A program made the position numbers and the translations under genes. A model generated the notes under the pieces. It saw only the letters and a program-made list of their open reading frames with translations, did no database searches and was not told where the DNA came from. A DNA stretch of 37,230 nt from an uncultured Sphingobacteriaceae bacterium (lineage in GTDB: Bacteria > Bacteroidota > Bacteroidia > Sphingobacteriales > Sphingobacteriaceae), in contig CAMPKC010000047.1 in assembly GCA_946887045.1 (NCBI GenBank), positions 1-37,230 of the forward strand. Direction: 5' to 3'. This document shows, in pieces, positions 9,389 to 17,923 of the stretch; the first letter of the stretch is position 1; every line of letters begins with the position of its first letter.

Positions 9389-9413
9389 AAAAAAAGCCCC
9401 GTTGGGGCTCTTT
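9389..9413. terminator. Bidirectional intrinsic terminator between ctaA and lspA
   Basis: AGCCCC (9395-9400), a GTT loop and GGGGCT (9404-9409) form a compact GC stem flanked by an A-run on the left and CTTTT on the right. This gives a U-tract in both directions, serving ctaA (+) and the ileS operon (-). Confidence 0.8.
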
Positions 9414-9414
9414 T

Positions 9415-10065
9415 CTATTCTTCAACTATTTCGCTGTGAGGAAAACTTTCTTCCACCCGCTCTTCTTTAAAGTATCTTTTTTGGAAAATTAGTATTGAAA
9501 TAACTCCAATGGAAATCGCAGCATCAGCAATATTAAATACGGGTCTGAAGAATACAAAATCTTCGCCTCCCCATATCGGGAACCATGTTGGGATTATACC
9601 CTGAATTATAGGGAAATAAAACATATCCACTACTTTTCCATGGAATAGCCCTGCATATCCGCCGCCGTCCGGTAAAAGTTTGGCAGCCTCAAAATAAGTA
9701 CTTTCTGAAAATAACAGGCCGTAGAAAGAAGAGTCAATGATATTCCCCAACGCACCCGCGAAAATTAGTGCTACATTCAGAATTAAGCCGCGGTGATATT
9801 TGTTCTTTATCAGATATACCACACCATAACCAATCATGGATACGGCTGCTATTCTGAATAAAGTTAAAGCAAGCTTTCCGGCTTCTCCACCAAACTCCAT
9901 CCCAAATGCCATCCCATTATTTTCTGTGAAATGAATGATGGCCCAATCTCCTAAAAGGCGGAACTCCTGACCGAGGGTCATATTTAGTTTAATCCAGAAC
10001 TTGAGAATCTGATCTGCAAGCAGGATAAAAACTATCGCAAGAAAAGGCTTGTAATAAGCTTTCAT
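9415..10065 (-). CDS. lspA: Lipoprotein signal peptidase (signal peptidase II)
   Basis: 216 residues with four predicted membrane helices. Conserved blocks are LADQILKFWIK (16-26), HFTENNGMAFGM (45-56), GALGNIIDS with catalytic D111, and FNIADAAISIG with catalytic D181. It cleaves signal peptides of diacylated prolipoproteins in the inner membrane. The protein is about 50 residues longer than the E. coli enzyme. The extra length lies between the two aspartates (about 118-172), where Bacteroidota LspA carry an extended periplasmic segment. It is the last gene of the ileS - DksA-like - lspA operon, starting directly next to the preceding stop codon. Confidence 0.95.
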   Translation of the reverse strand: MKAYYKPFLAIVFILLADQILKFWIKLNMTLGQEFRLLGDWAIIHFTENNGMAFGMEFGGEAGKLALTLFRIAAVSMIGYGVVYLIKNKYHRGLILNVALIFAGALGNIIDSSFYGLLFSESTYFEAAKLLPDGGGYAGLFHGKVVDMFYFPIIQGIIPTWFPIWGGEDFVFFRPVFNIADAAISIGVISILIFQKRYFKEERVEESFPHSEIVEE

Positions 10066-10449
10066 TTAACTCTGTTTCAATTTTGCTTCCATGCTCAAAG
10101 TTGTGTGTGGAACTGAGCGTAGACGTTCTTTCTGTATTAATTTACCTGTTTCGCGGCAAATACCGTAGGTTTTGTTTTCAATGCGTACCAGGGCAGCCTC
10201 AAGATTTTCAATGAATTTTTTCTGACGTGCAGCAAGTTGGTTTATCTGCTCTTTTTCTAAAGTCGCCGATCCGTCTTCCAGGGTTTTGTAAGTGCCTGCA
10301 GTATCATCAGTACCGTTCAGGTTTGGATTACTTAGTGATTGTGTTAAAGAACCAAGTTCTTCTTTTGCAACCCGTAATTTTTCCAGAATTAGGTCTTTGA
10401 ATTCTTGTAATTCTACGTCAGAATATCTTGTTTTTTCGTGGTTTTCCAT
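10066..10449 (-). CDS. TraR/DksA family protein with degenerate zinc finger
   Basis: 127 residues. An N-terminal helical hairpin (about 10-92, rich in Glu/Lys/Leu) is followed by the DksA C-terminal block YGICRETGKLIQKERLRSVP (95-114). In classical DksA this region binds zinc with four cysteines. Here only C98 remains, so the fold must be held without zinc or with other ligands. DksA proteins enter the RNA polymerase secondary channel and modulate rRNA and amino acid promoters with ppGpp. Whether this member does so is inferred. It lies between ileS and lspA with near-zero spacing (3 nt to ileS stop, directly abutting lspA). Confidence 0.85.
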   Translation of the reverse strand: MENHEKTRYSDVELQEFKDLILEKLRVAKEELGSLTQSLSNPNLNGTDDTAGTYKTLEDGSATLEKEQINQLAARQKKFIENLEAALVRIENKTYGICRETGKLIQKERLRSVPHTTLSMEAKLKQS

Positions 10450-10451
10450 CT

Positions 10452-13400
10452 TTAAGCTTTTGTGATTGAAATTAGTAATTCTTGCTCATCAATTTCTACT
10501 TTCTCGCCCTTGTTTAATTCATTAACAAGTTCAAACGAGTCGGCCAGAACTTCCGCGCAAATATATGATAAATTATTTTTTACAGCTTCGGTGATATACG
10601 GGTGACTACTGGTGAGTACATGTATTTTATCTGTTACTTCGAACTCAAGATCTTTTCTTAAATTCTGAATCCTGTTTACCAGTTCCCTTGTAATACCTTC
10701 TTGTTTTAATTCATTAGTTAGCGTAACATCTAAAGCTACGGTTAGTTTGCCCATGTTAGTTACCTGCCATCCGGGTACATCTTCAGCAATAATTTCAACA
10801 TCATCAATAGAAACATCCAGACTAAAGTCATCTTTTACAAAACGAACAGTTTCTTTGCTTTCAAAATCACTCAATTGATCTGAAGATAACGAAGTTATGA
10901 AAGCAGCTACATCTTTCATGTGTTTGCCTGCTTTCGAGCCCAGTGCTTTAAAGTTCGGTTTAACTTTCTTCTTAATAATGCCCGATGTATCGTTGATAAA
11001 TTCTATATTCTTAATATTTGTTTCCGAAAGAATGAGCTCTTTAACCCGCTCAACTTTTTCCTGGAAACTGCTATCTAACACCGGCAACAAAATTTTGTTT
11101 AGCGGCTGGCGTACGTTTATCCCAACTTTTTTTCTTAATGATAAAATCATAGAAGAGATATTTTGCGCGATAAACATTCTTGCTTCCAAATCAGTATCAA
11201 CTAAATCAGCCCGATAAACAGGAAAGTCTGAAAGGTGAATTGACTCAGCTTGTTCTTTAGCAGTTATACTGTTTAAATCTAAGAATAAACGCTCGCTAAA
11301 GAAAGGAGCTATAGGCGACATTAATTTGGATACCGTAATTAAACAGGTATATAACGTTTGATAGGCCGAAATCTTATCTTCTGTGTAGTCTCCCTTCCAG
11401 AAACGTCTGCGGCATAAGCGAACGTACCAGTTGCTTAAATGCTCGTCAACAAATTCCTGAATAGCTCGTGCGGCACGGGTTGGCTCAAAATCTGCATAAT
11501 AACCGTCAACTTCTTTGCTTAAGGTATTTAAAAGAGAAATAACCCAGCGATCGATCTCAGGACGGTTTTCGATCGTAATTTCGGCTTCAGAATATTTGAA
11601 GTTATCGATGTTGGCATACAATGCGAAGAAGGCATAAGTGTTATAAAGCGTTCCGAAGAACTTGCGGCGCACTTCATCCAGACCCTCTATGTTAAACTTT
11701 AAATTATCCCATGGAGACGCATTGCTGATCATATACCAGCGTGTGGCGTCCGCGCTGTATTTTTCAATCGTTTCAAACGGATCAACGGCGTTGCCTAAAC
11801 GTTTAGACATTTTATTGCCGTTCTTATCCAGCACTAAGCCGTTAGAAACTACATTTTTGAAGGCAATGGAGTCGTTCAGCATTACTGCGATGGCATGCAG
11901 TGTAAAGAACCATCCCCTTGTTTGATCAACCCCCTCTGCAATGAAATCTGCTGGATAGGCGGCTTCGAACTTGTCTTTATTTTCAAAAGGATAATGCCAT
12001 TGTGCGTAAGGCATCGCCCCCGAGTCGAACCATACGTCAATCAGATCCGGTTCACGGAACATTTTCTTTCCGTCTTTGGAAACTAAAATTATATCATCAA
12101 CATACGGACGGTGAAGGTCGAATGATGACTTATCTAAAGATTCAGTGATCGATGAGAGTTTTGATTTCTCATTTTCTGAAAGAGCCGGAGAGTTGATAGC
12201 CTCTGCGATTTTTTCTTTCAGCTCTTCCACTGACCCGATACAAGCTTCCTGAGTTCCGTCTTCTGTTCTCCAGATAGGCAATGGAGTTCCCCAATAGCGA
12301 GAACGCGAAAGGTTCCAATCTACCAGGTTTTCAAGCCAGTTACCAAAGCGACCTGTTCCGGTAGCTTCAGGCTTCCAGTTAATGGTCTTATTAAGCTCAA
12401 CCAGGCGGTCTTTTACAGCAGTGGTTTTAATGAACCAACTATCCAAAGGATAATATAAAACCGGCTTATCAGTTCTCCAGCAATGCGGGTAACTGTGTTC
12501 GTATTTTTTTACGTCGAAGGCTTTGTTATCTTCTTTAAGTTTTATTGCGATAAGAACATCAGTTGGCTTAAAATCAGAAGCTTTGCGTTCTTCATCGGTA
12601 TAAAATTCCTCCTTAACGTAACAGCCTGCAAAGTCGCTGACTTCATCAACAAACTTAGCCTGGCGGTTTACCAGTGGCTGTTGCTTGCCATTTTCGTCGG
12701 TTATCATCACAGCGGGAATGCCACTGTCCCGGGCTGCTCTAAAGTCATCCGCACCAAAGGTCGGCGCGATGTGAACGATTCCGGTACCGTCTTCAGTGGT
12801 TATAAAATCGCCGGAAATTACTCTGAAGCCATTTTTTTCTAAATCTTCGTTGCTAACATAAGGCATTAGCTGTTCGTAACGCAGGCCAACTAAATCGGCG
12901 CCCTGAAACTCTGCAGCAATTTCCCATGGGATCAGCTTATCTCCGTCCTTGTAATCTTGAAACGATGCGTTTTGGGCTTCGGACTTAAAGTGTTTAGCGA
13001 CCAGGTCTTTCGCCAAAACCACACTAACCGGAGCAAAGGTATATTGGTTAAATGTTTTGATTTTTACGTAAGTGATAGCGTTTCCAACTGCTAAAGCACT
13101 GTTTGAAGGCAAAGTCCATGGAGTTGTTGTCCACGCTAAAATTGCAGTATCCTCAGCTATATCGTCGAATAACACAGGAATCAAAGGATGTACCTGATCT
13201 TTTTTTATACGAAATTGGGCAACTACCGAGGTATCTTTAATATTCCTGTACGTTCCGGGCTGGTTTAGTTCGTGCGAACTTAATCCTGTACCGGCAGCGG
13301 GCGAAAATGGCTGAATAGTGTATCCTTTATATAGAAATCCTTTATTATAAAGCTCTTTTAAAATCCACCAGAGTGTTTCAATATAATTGTTTTCGTACGT

Positions 13401-13844
13401 GATATACGGATGGTCAAGATCTACCCAATAGCCCATTTTTTCGGTGAGAGCGTTCCACACATCAGTATATTTCATAACCTCCTTTCGGCAAGCAGCATTG
13501 TATTCATCTACAGATATCTTTTTACCAATATCTTCTTTAGTGATGCCTAAAGTTTTCTCAACGGCAAGTTCTATCGGTAGGCCGTGAGTATCCCACCCAC
13601 CTTTACGTTCAACCCGGTAGCCTTTTAATGTTTTATAACGACAAAAAATATCTTTAATACTTCTTGCCATTACGTGATGAATGCCAGGCATCCCGTTAGC
13701 CGAAGGAGGCCCTTCGTAAAAAGTATAGGGTTTAGAAGCAGGGCGATTAGATATGGACTTTTCGAATATGTTATTCGTTTTCCAATATTCTAAAATATCT
13801 TTCCCTGTTTCAGATAAATTGAGTTGTTTATATTCTTTATACAT
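10452..13844 (-). CDS. ileS: Isoleucyl-tRNA synthetase
   Basis: 1130 residues from the ATG at 13844. The class I signature HIGH is present as GIHH (54-57) within PPSANGMPGIHHVMAR, followed by GWDTHGLPIE. The KMSKS loop is KMSKR at about residue 680 (NKMSKRLGNAVDP). The large editing domain lies between, and the anticodon-binding domain follows (NWYVRLCRRRFW). Its size and GIHH variant match the eukaryote-like, long IleRS form seen in many Bacteroidota; that assignment is from memory of the family. An in-frame TTG six codons upstream was rejected because it lies nearly on the -7 promoter box. It is the first gene of an operon with the DksA-like gene and lspA. Confidence 0.95.
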   Translation of the reverse strand: MYKEYKQLNLSETGKDILEYWKTNNIFEKSISNRPASKPYTFYEGPPSANGMPGIHHVMARSIKDIFCRYKTLKGYRVERKGGWDTHGLPIELAVEKTLGITKEDIGKKISVDEYNAACRKEVMKYTDVWNALTEKMGYWVDLDHPYITYENNYIETLWWILKELYNKGFLYKGYTIQPFSPAAGTGLSSHELNQPGTYRNIKDTSVVAQFRIKKDQVHPLIPVLFDDIAEDTAILAWTTTPWTLPSNSALAVGNAITYVKIKTFNQYTFAPVSVVLAKDLVAKHFKSEAQNASFQDYKDGDKLIPWEIAAEFQGADLVGLRYEQLMPYVSNEDLEKNGFRVISGDFITTEDGTGIVHIAPTFGADDFRAARDSGIPAVMITDENGKQQPLVNRQAKFVDEVSDFAGCYVKEEFYTDEERKASDFKPTDVLIAIKLKEDNKAFDVKKYEHSYPHCWRTDKPVLYYPLDSWFIKTTAVKDRLVELNKTINWKPEATGTGRFGNWLENLVDWNLSRSRYWGTPLPIWRTEDGTQEACIGSVEELKEKIAEAINSPALSENEKSKLSSITESLDKSSFDLHRPYVDDIILVSKDGKKMFREPDLIDVWFDSGAMPYAQWHYPFENKDKFEAAYPADFIAEGVDQTRGWFFTLHAIAVMLNDSIAFKNVVSNGLVLDKNGNKMSKRLGNAVDPFETIEKYSADATRWYMISNASPWDNLKFNIEGLDEVRRKFFGTLYNTYAFFALYANIDNFKYSEAEITIENRPEIDRWVISLLNTLSKEVDGYYADFEPTRAARAIQEFVDEHLSNWYVRLCRRRFWKGDYTEDKISAYQTLYTCLITVSKLMSPIAPFFSERLFLDLNSITAKEQAESIHLSDFPVYRADLVDTDLEARMFIAQNISSMILSLRKKVGINVRQPLNKILLPVLDSSFQEKVERVKELILSETNIKNIEFINDTSGIIKKKVKPNFKALGSKAGKHMKDVAAFITSLSSDQLSDFESKETVRFVKDDFSLDVSIDDVEIIAEDVPGWQVTNMGKLTVALDVTLTNELKQEGITRELVNRIQNLRKDLEFEVTDKIHVLTSSHPYITEAVKNNLSYICAEVLADSFELVNELNKGEKVEIDEQELLISITKA

Positions 13845-13872
13845 CTGCTGGCTTCGCTCCAAAATAAGGTTG

Positions 13873-13880
13873 CAAAGGTA
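13873..13880 (-). promoter_or_regulatory. -7 promoter box of the ileS operon
   Basis: On the minus strand TACCTTTG is a perfect TAnnTTTG match and is followed by CAACC, a common context in this phylum. It lies 29 nt upstream of the ATG at 13844, giving a short leader. The -33 region is T-rich without a clear TTTG. No T-box or other leader structure fits in the remaining leader. Confidence 0.6.
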
Positions 13881-14136
13881 AGAAAATACGCTTAAAAAAT
13901 TAACTATGCAGCATTTATTAAGAGCCTATAAATTAGAACTCTGTACACTGTTTTCAAGACTTATTGTATATAAAATACTACATAATAAGATCTTTAACAG
14001 AAGTGTGAGAGCGTTTAGAGGAGGAATGTTGATTGGCTTGGTTTTGGATTAAGTTTATCTGGAGATATTGATCGTTTATCAATCATGATTTGGAAATAAA
14101 ATCCTGTCCTTCAAATCTCCAAAAAGAATAACGAAA
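13881..14136. other. AT-rich divergent intergenic region
   Basis: This separates the ileS promoter from the small membrane protein gene. I see no ORF or RNA gene. A short inverted repeat ATTGAT/ATCAAT sits 60-80 bp before the start at 14137. No plus-strand TAnnTTTG box stands out. Confidence 0.4.
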
Positions 14137-14391
14137 ATGAAAAATAGATTTGTAAGAAGAGGAGTTATTGCATTTGTTGCAGGAATAGTTTTAAATATAC
14201 TAGGTTATATGTTGAAAGCTAATGGTAACGATTTGTATAGTTGGGCTATGATAATTGGCACCGTTTTATTCGGAGTTGGCTTTCTGTTAATATTTTACAC
14301 GCTTGTACGAAGGGTGGAATACGATGGAATTAAAGAAGAAAGAGCGGAAGACGCCCGGAAATTCGGTAACCACAACCTCGAGGTCAAATAA
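14137..14391 (+). CDS. Small two-helix membrane protein of unknown function
   Basis: 84 residues with two hydrophobic segments (about 9-27 and 34-60), basic residues at the N-terminus (KNRFVRRG) and a charged C-terminal tail (RRVEYDGIKEERAEDARK). I do not recognise a family. It is probably an inner-membrane hairpin with both ends in the cytoplasm. Its last 8 nt overlap the 3' end of the convergent MMPL exporter gene. Coding is supported by ordinary composition, an ATG start and clear membrane topology. It stands alone on its strand. Confidence 0.65.
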   Translation: MKNRFVRRGVIAFVAGIVLNILGYMLKANGNDLYSWAMIIGTVLFGVGFLLIFYTLVRRVEYDGIKEERAEDARKFGNHNLEVK

Positions 14392-16717
14392 GTGATTTCG
14401 AATTTGCCTTATTGTTCCTTTTAGTTATTCTGCTTTCCAGCGAAAGTAACAATGCGGGCAATAAAGTAAGATTGGAAATGAGCGCCAGTAATAAAGTAAT
14501 TGAAAGCAGAATTCCCAGCGAAACTGTTCCCCCAAAAGTTGAAGCTACAAAAATCCCAAATCCAAAGAATAGGATTAAGGCTACATAAATCATACTTAAA
14601 CCTGTCTCTTTCAATGTGTCTTCTACTATTTGTGAAATAGAGAGATTAGTCAACTTTAGTTCTTGCCTGTAACGAGTTAGAAAATAAATTGTCTGGTCTG
14701 AGGCTATACCTAAAGCGATACTGAAAATTAATATGGTTGATGGTTTTAGCGGAATTCCGAAAAAGCCCATTATACCTGCCGTAATAATAAGGGGAATTAT
14801 ATTGGGTACAAGTGAAATTAGAATCATCTTAAACCCTCTGAATAAAACCCACATAATCAATGCGATTAACGCTATTGCTAGCAATAAGCTGTCGCGAAGA
14901 TTGTCAAGTAAATAGTTTGTTCCCTTTACAAAAATCACACTTGAGCCTGTGAGGTCTACCTGGTAGCGTTCGGGGTTAAAGATTGAATCTACTCTGGGCT
15001 TAATTTTATCCAGAAGCTGATTTACCCTGTAAGAGCCTACATCGGCCATTTGGAAGCTTACCCGCGCAATTTGCCGGTTGCTGTCTACAAAGCTTTTCAA
15101 CATGTTGCCATTGCCACCAGAATTGCCGGCGTAACTCAGAATGAAATTCATTTCCATCTCATTCGGAACTCTGTAAAATTCAGGATTACCATCATAGAAT
15201 CCCTGCGATGAAAATTTTAATACTTCCACTAATGACACAGGTCTGGAAATTTCAGGATATTCTGATATCATTTCCTGGAGCTTTTCTATCTTTTTTATCA
15301 CGGGAAGCTTCATAATACCATTTTTTCGTTTGGTATCAATACTCACTTCCAGCGGCAGAACTCCATCGAAGTTTTTTTCGAAAAAGCCCATGTCTTCATA
15401 CACAGGGTCATTTTTTGGAAGATCATCAACAACGTAACCATTTATGTTTATGCGGCTGATTCCAACGCCCGATATTACTACCAGAAGGAGGGTGCTTAAA
15501 TAAATGGCCGGACGCTTTGACTGAGCCAGATTATTTAAAAAATTAAGTAATCCGTTTACAAATGGCCGGTTTAAGTGTTTGGTTTGTTTTGTATGTGGAT
15601 CAGGCAGATAGCTGAATATTATCGGTATTAACGATAAGCTCATCAGCCATGTAACCATAACTCCAATTGCCGCTACAATTCCAAACTGCATTAATAATTC
15701 ACTTTCGGTAAAATATAAAACTCCAAAGCCTACTGCGGTAGTAAGGTTCGCAATAAAAGTGGTGATGGATATTTTCTGAATCACAGTTTGTAAGGCGATT
15801 TTCTTATCGCCGTGATTACTAAACTCACTGTGAAATTTGTTGAGCAGCAGAATGCTGTTAGGGATGCCAATTACCACAATAAGAGGCGGAATAAGTCCGG
15901 TTAGCAAGGTTAGCTCATAGCCGAATAAAACTAAAATTCCAAGACTCCAAAGTACCCCTGCGATAACAACCAGAACAGGAAATATCACCGCATAGAAGGA
16001 GTGGAAAAAAATCAATAGAATTATCGCGGCAACCAGCAATGACAGTCCGAGAAACAGCGCAAACTCTTCGGATACCTTTTTACTTATTACCGTTCTGATA
16101 TAAGGCAGACCCGAGTAGTGGATGTCAATATTTTCTTTTTTCTCAAAAGCCTTCGTTTTATTCAGAATTGAATTGATAACCGGTATGCGCTCTCTTGAAT
16201 TTAAAACATTTCCCTCAAATGTAATCGCCATCAGCGATGTATTAGTTTTTGAATTAAAAATCAAGCCATCGTAGAAGCTCAGGTTATAAATACTTTTCCT
16301 GATACTATCCATCTCTGCCGGTGTCGAAACAGCGTTCTTTATGAGTGGGCGCAAAATGAACTTTTTGTTCAGTGTGTCTTTGGCAAGCTCAAATAAGTTC
16401 GAACTTGAAAGCACTTGTTTAACGCCGTGAAGTTTTTGAATATCGGAAGTTAAGGTGCTCCAGGCATTAAACGTGTTCAGCTTCCATATTTTAGGCGACT
16501 GAACCCCCAAAACCATTACACTGCCGTCTTCGCCAAAGTTTTTCTTGAACTTATTGTAACGAGTGAAAGCAGTATCGGTGGTGGGGAGGGCTTTTGTACC
16601 GGCAAAAGACAGGCGAACCTGGCCGGTTTTATATCCCATAAAAATGGTTATGAGAAAAAAGAATAAAATTATGGAGAGACGATTGGACAGTATAAATCTA
16701 GATAGCTTCTCCCACAT
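14384..16717 (-). CDS. MMPL/RND superfamily exporter (COG1033-like)
   Basis: 777 residues with the duplicated RND layout: an N-terminal helix (about 13-30), a periplasmic domain, a five-helix block (about 215-370), then the same arrangement again from about 400 to 760. The second half carries GIASDQTIYFLTRYR, including the GxxxD motif expected for the proton relay. The equivalent position of the first half reads IGIPNSILLLNKF and has no acidic residue. Members export lipids or other hydrophobic molecules; the substrate here is unknown. It has no adjacent membrane-fusion protein or outer-membrane channel, in contrast to tripartite RND pumps. It starts at ATG 16717, behind a perfect -7 box. Confidence 0.88.
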   Translation of the reverse strand: MWEKLSRFILSNRLSIILFFFLITIFMGYKTGQVRLSFAGTKALPTTDTAFTRYNKFKKNFGEDGSVMVLGVQSPKIWKLNTFNAWSTLTSDIQKLHGVKQVLSSSNLFELAKDTLNKKFILRPLIKNAVSTPAEMDSIRKSIYNLSFYDGLIFNSKTNTSLMAITFEGNVLNSRERIPVINSILNKTKAFEKKENIDIHYSGLPYIRTVISKKVSEEFALFLGLSLLVAAIILLIFFHSFYAVIFPVLVVIAGVLWSLGILVLFGYELTLLTGLIPPLIVVIGIPNSILLLNKFHSEFSNHGDKKIALQTVIQKISITTFIANLTTAVGFGVLYFTESELLMQFGIVAAIGVMVTWLMSLSLIPIIFSYLPDPHTKQTKHLNRPFVNGLLNFLNNLAQSKRPAIYLSTLLLVVISGVGISRININGYVVDDLPKNDPVYEDMGFFEKNFDGVLPLEVSIDTKRKNGIMKLPVIKKIEKLQEMISEYPEISRPVSLVEVLKFSSQGFYDGNPEFYRVPNEMEMNFILSYAGNSGGNGNMLKSFVDSNRQIARVSFQMADVGSYRVNQLLDKIKPRVDSIFNPERYQVDLTGSSVIFVKGTNYLLDNLRDSLLLAIALIALIMWVLFRGFKMILISLVPNIIPLIITAGIMGFFGIPLKPSTILIFSIALGIASDQTIYFLTRYRQELKLTNLSISQIVEDTLKETGLSMIYVALILFFGFGIFVASTFGGTVSLGILLSITLLLALISNLTLLPALLLSLESRITKRNNKANSKSLI

Positions 16718-16749
16718 ATATTATTTTAATCAACGACTGAAATTTGGGG

Positions 16750-16757
16750 CAAAACTA
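16750..16757 (-). promoter_or_regulatory. -7 promoter box of the MMPL exporter gene
   Basis: The minus-strand sequence TAGTTTTG is a perfect TAnnTTTG match 32 nt upstream of the ATG at 16717. No good -33 TTTG is found at 19-21 bp. Confidence 0.5.
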
Positions 16758-16848
16758 CAAAAATTACTTAATTTGCTGAGCGTAAATCAAGAGTTGTTGA
16801 GATTACATAAATCCTGAAAAGGTAGATTATCTCTAAGCGAAACATGTT

Positions 16849-17208
16849 ATGAAGAAGTTTTTCAAGGGATTTATTTATGCGTTTAAGGGAGTGAGTTATG
16901 CATTTGCCACGCAGATAAATTTTAAATTTCACAGTTTTTTCGCGGTAATGATCCTCGCTTTAGGGATCTTCTTTGAACTGAGCTTAATGGAGTGGTTATG
17001 GATTTCTGCTGCAATAATATTGGTGATAGTAGCCGAGCTTTTTAATACCGCTCTGGAAGTACTGGTCGACCTTGTATCGCCAGGGTATAATGCTAAGGCA
17101 GGTATTGTGAAAGACTTATCTTCGGCCGCAGTTTTGCTTACTGCTTTGCTGTCGGCTATAATTGGTATCTGTATTTTCCTTCCTAAAATACTCTTGTATG
17201 CTGCATAA
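16849..17208 (+). CDS. dgkA: Diacylglycerol/undecaprenol kinase family membrane protein
   Basis: 119 residues with the N-terminal amphipathic segment FKGFIYAFKGVSYAF, three membrane helices, and the family signature ELFNTALEVLVDLVSP followed by AKAGIVKDLSSAAVLLTA. These residues form the catalytic and Mg-ATP binding region. Members phosphorylate diacylglycerol or undecaprenol in the inner membrane. Gram-positive-like family members act on undecaprenol, and this sequence does not decide between the two. The 3' end overlaps the recO start by 11 nt, implying coupled translation. Confidence 0.92.
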   Translation: MKKFFKGFIYAFKGVSYAFATQINFKFHSFFAVMILALGIFFELSLMEWLWISAAIILVIVAELFNTALEVLVDLVSPGYNAKAGIVKDLSSAAVLLTALLSAIIGICIFLPKILLYAA

Positions 17209-17923
17209 AGTACGGGGTATTGTTATCAAAACCACGGATTATTCTGAAAGCAGCGTAGTGGCGCAGATTTTTACAGATAAATTCGGGTTGCAATCTTATC
17301 TGGTTAACGGAGTAAAAAAGACCAAATCGAAAATAAAGTCGAATATGTTGCAGCCACTGCATCTTTTAGAAATGGTGGTATATCATAAACCCAATGGCAA
17401 TCTCCAACGAATTTCTGAGCTAAGAAATCAGCCTGTCCTGCAAAGTATTCCTTACGATATGATCAAAAGCTCTTTGGCTTTGTTTATAAACGAAGTGTTG
17501 TATAAGTCGTTAAAGCACCATTACGAAGATGAGCCTTTGTTTAATTATATCTACAATGCTGTGGAGCTTTTGGATAAAACAGAAGAGGGTCTGGCCAATT
17601 TTCATCTCTTCTTTTTATTAAGGCTTACTAAATATCTCGGCTTTTATCCCGACAGGACCTTAGAGAATGGAGCGAAATTTTTTGATTTAAAGGAAGGGAA
17701 ATATGCTCGGGATCAGCCTCTTCATCAATTTATAATTGAAGAAAGTTTGATTGAAGATTTCTGCAGTCTTATCAGTTGTACTTTCGAAAATCTTTGCTTT
17801 TTAAGTATAAAATCTCAGAATCGGAAAGTTTTATTATGCAAACTGCTGGATTATTACGCGCTTCATATTGAAAGTTTTGGTGATGTAAAGTCACATCTTA
17901 TTCTTGAAGAAGTTTTAAGCTAA
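17198..17923 (+). CDS. recO: DNA repair protein RecO
   Basis: 241 residues from ATG 17198. The N-terminal OB-fold stretch MLHKVRGIVIKTTDYSESSVVAQIFT is typical, followed by the helical domain (LLRLTKYLGFYPD). RecO anneals single-stranded DNA and helps RecR load RecA at gaps in the RecFOR pathway. A longer reading from 17162 would add 12 residues lying inside dgkA and not conserved, so the internal ATG is preferred. The zinc-finger cysteines found in some RecO proteins are not evident. The 3' end overlaps the convergent regulator gene by 4 nt. Confidence 0.93.
   Translation: MLHKVRGIVIKTTDYSESSVVAQIFTDKFGLQSYLVNGVKKTKSKIKSNMLQPLHLLEMVVYHKPNGNLQRISELRNQPVLQSIPYDMIKSSLALFINEVLYKSLKHHYEDEPLFNYIYNAVELLDKTEEGLANFHLFFLLRLTKYLGFYPDRTLENGAKFFDLKEGKYARDQPLHQFIIEESLIEDFCSLISCTFENLCFLSIKSQNRKVLLCKLLDYYALHIESFGDVKSHLILEEVLS

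Noticed and set aside
10897..12842. Several plus-strand open frames opposite ileS
   Set aside because: They are shadows of a highly conserved 1130-residue gene and resemble no family.
13845..13862. TTG start six codons upstream for ileS
   Set aside because: It would lie about 11 nt from the perfect -7 box, leaving little room for the leader; the ATG at 13844 gives the conserved start.
16563..16817. Plus-strand frame across the start of the MMPL gene
   Set aside because: It overlaps the exporter's N-terminus and promoter and has no recognisable protein features.
17162..17197. Upstream extension of recO by 12 residues
   Set aside because: The extra residues are not part of the RecO fold and lie entirely within dgkA; the ATG at 17198 gives the standard N-terminus.
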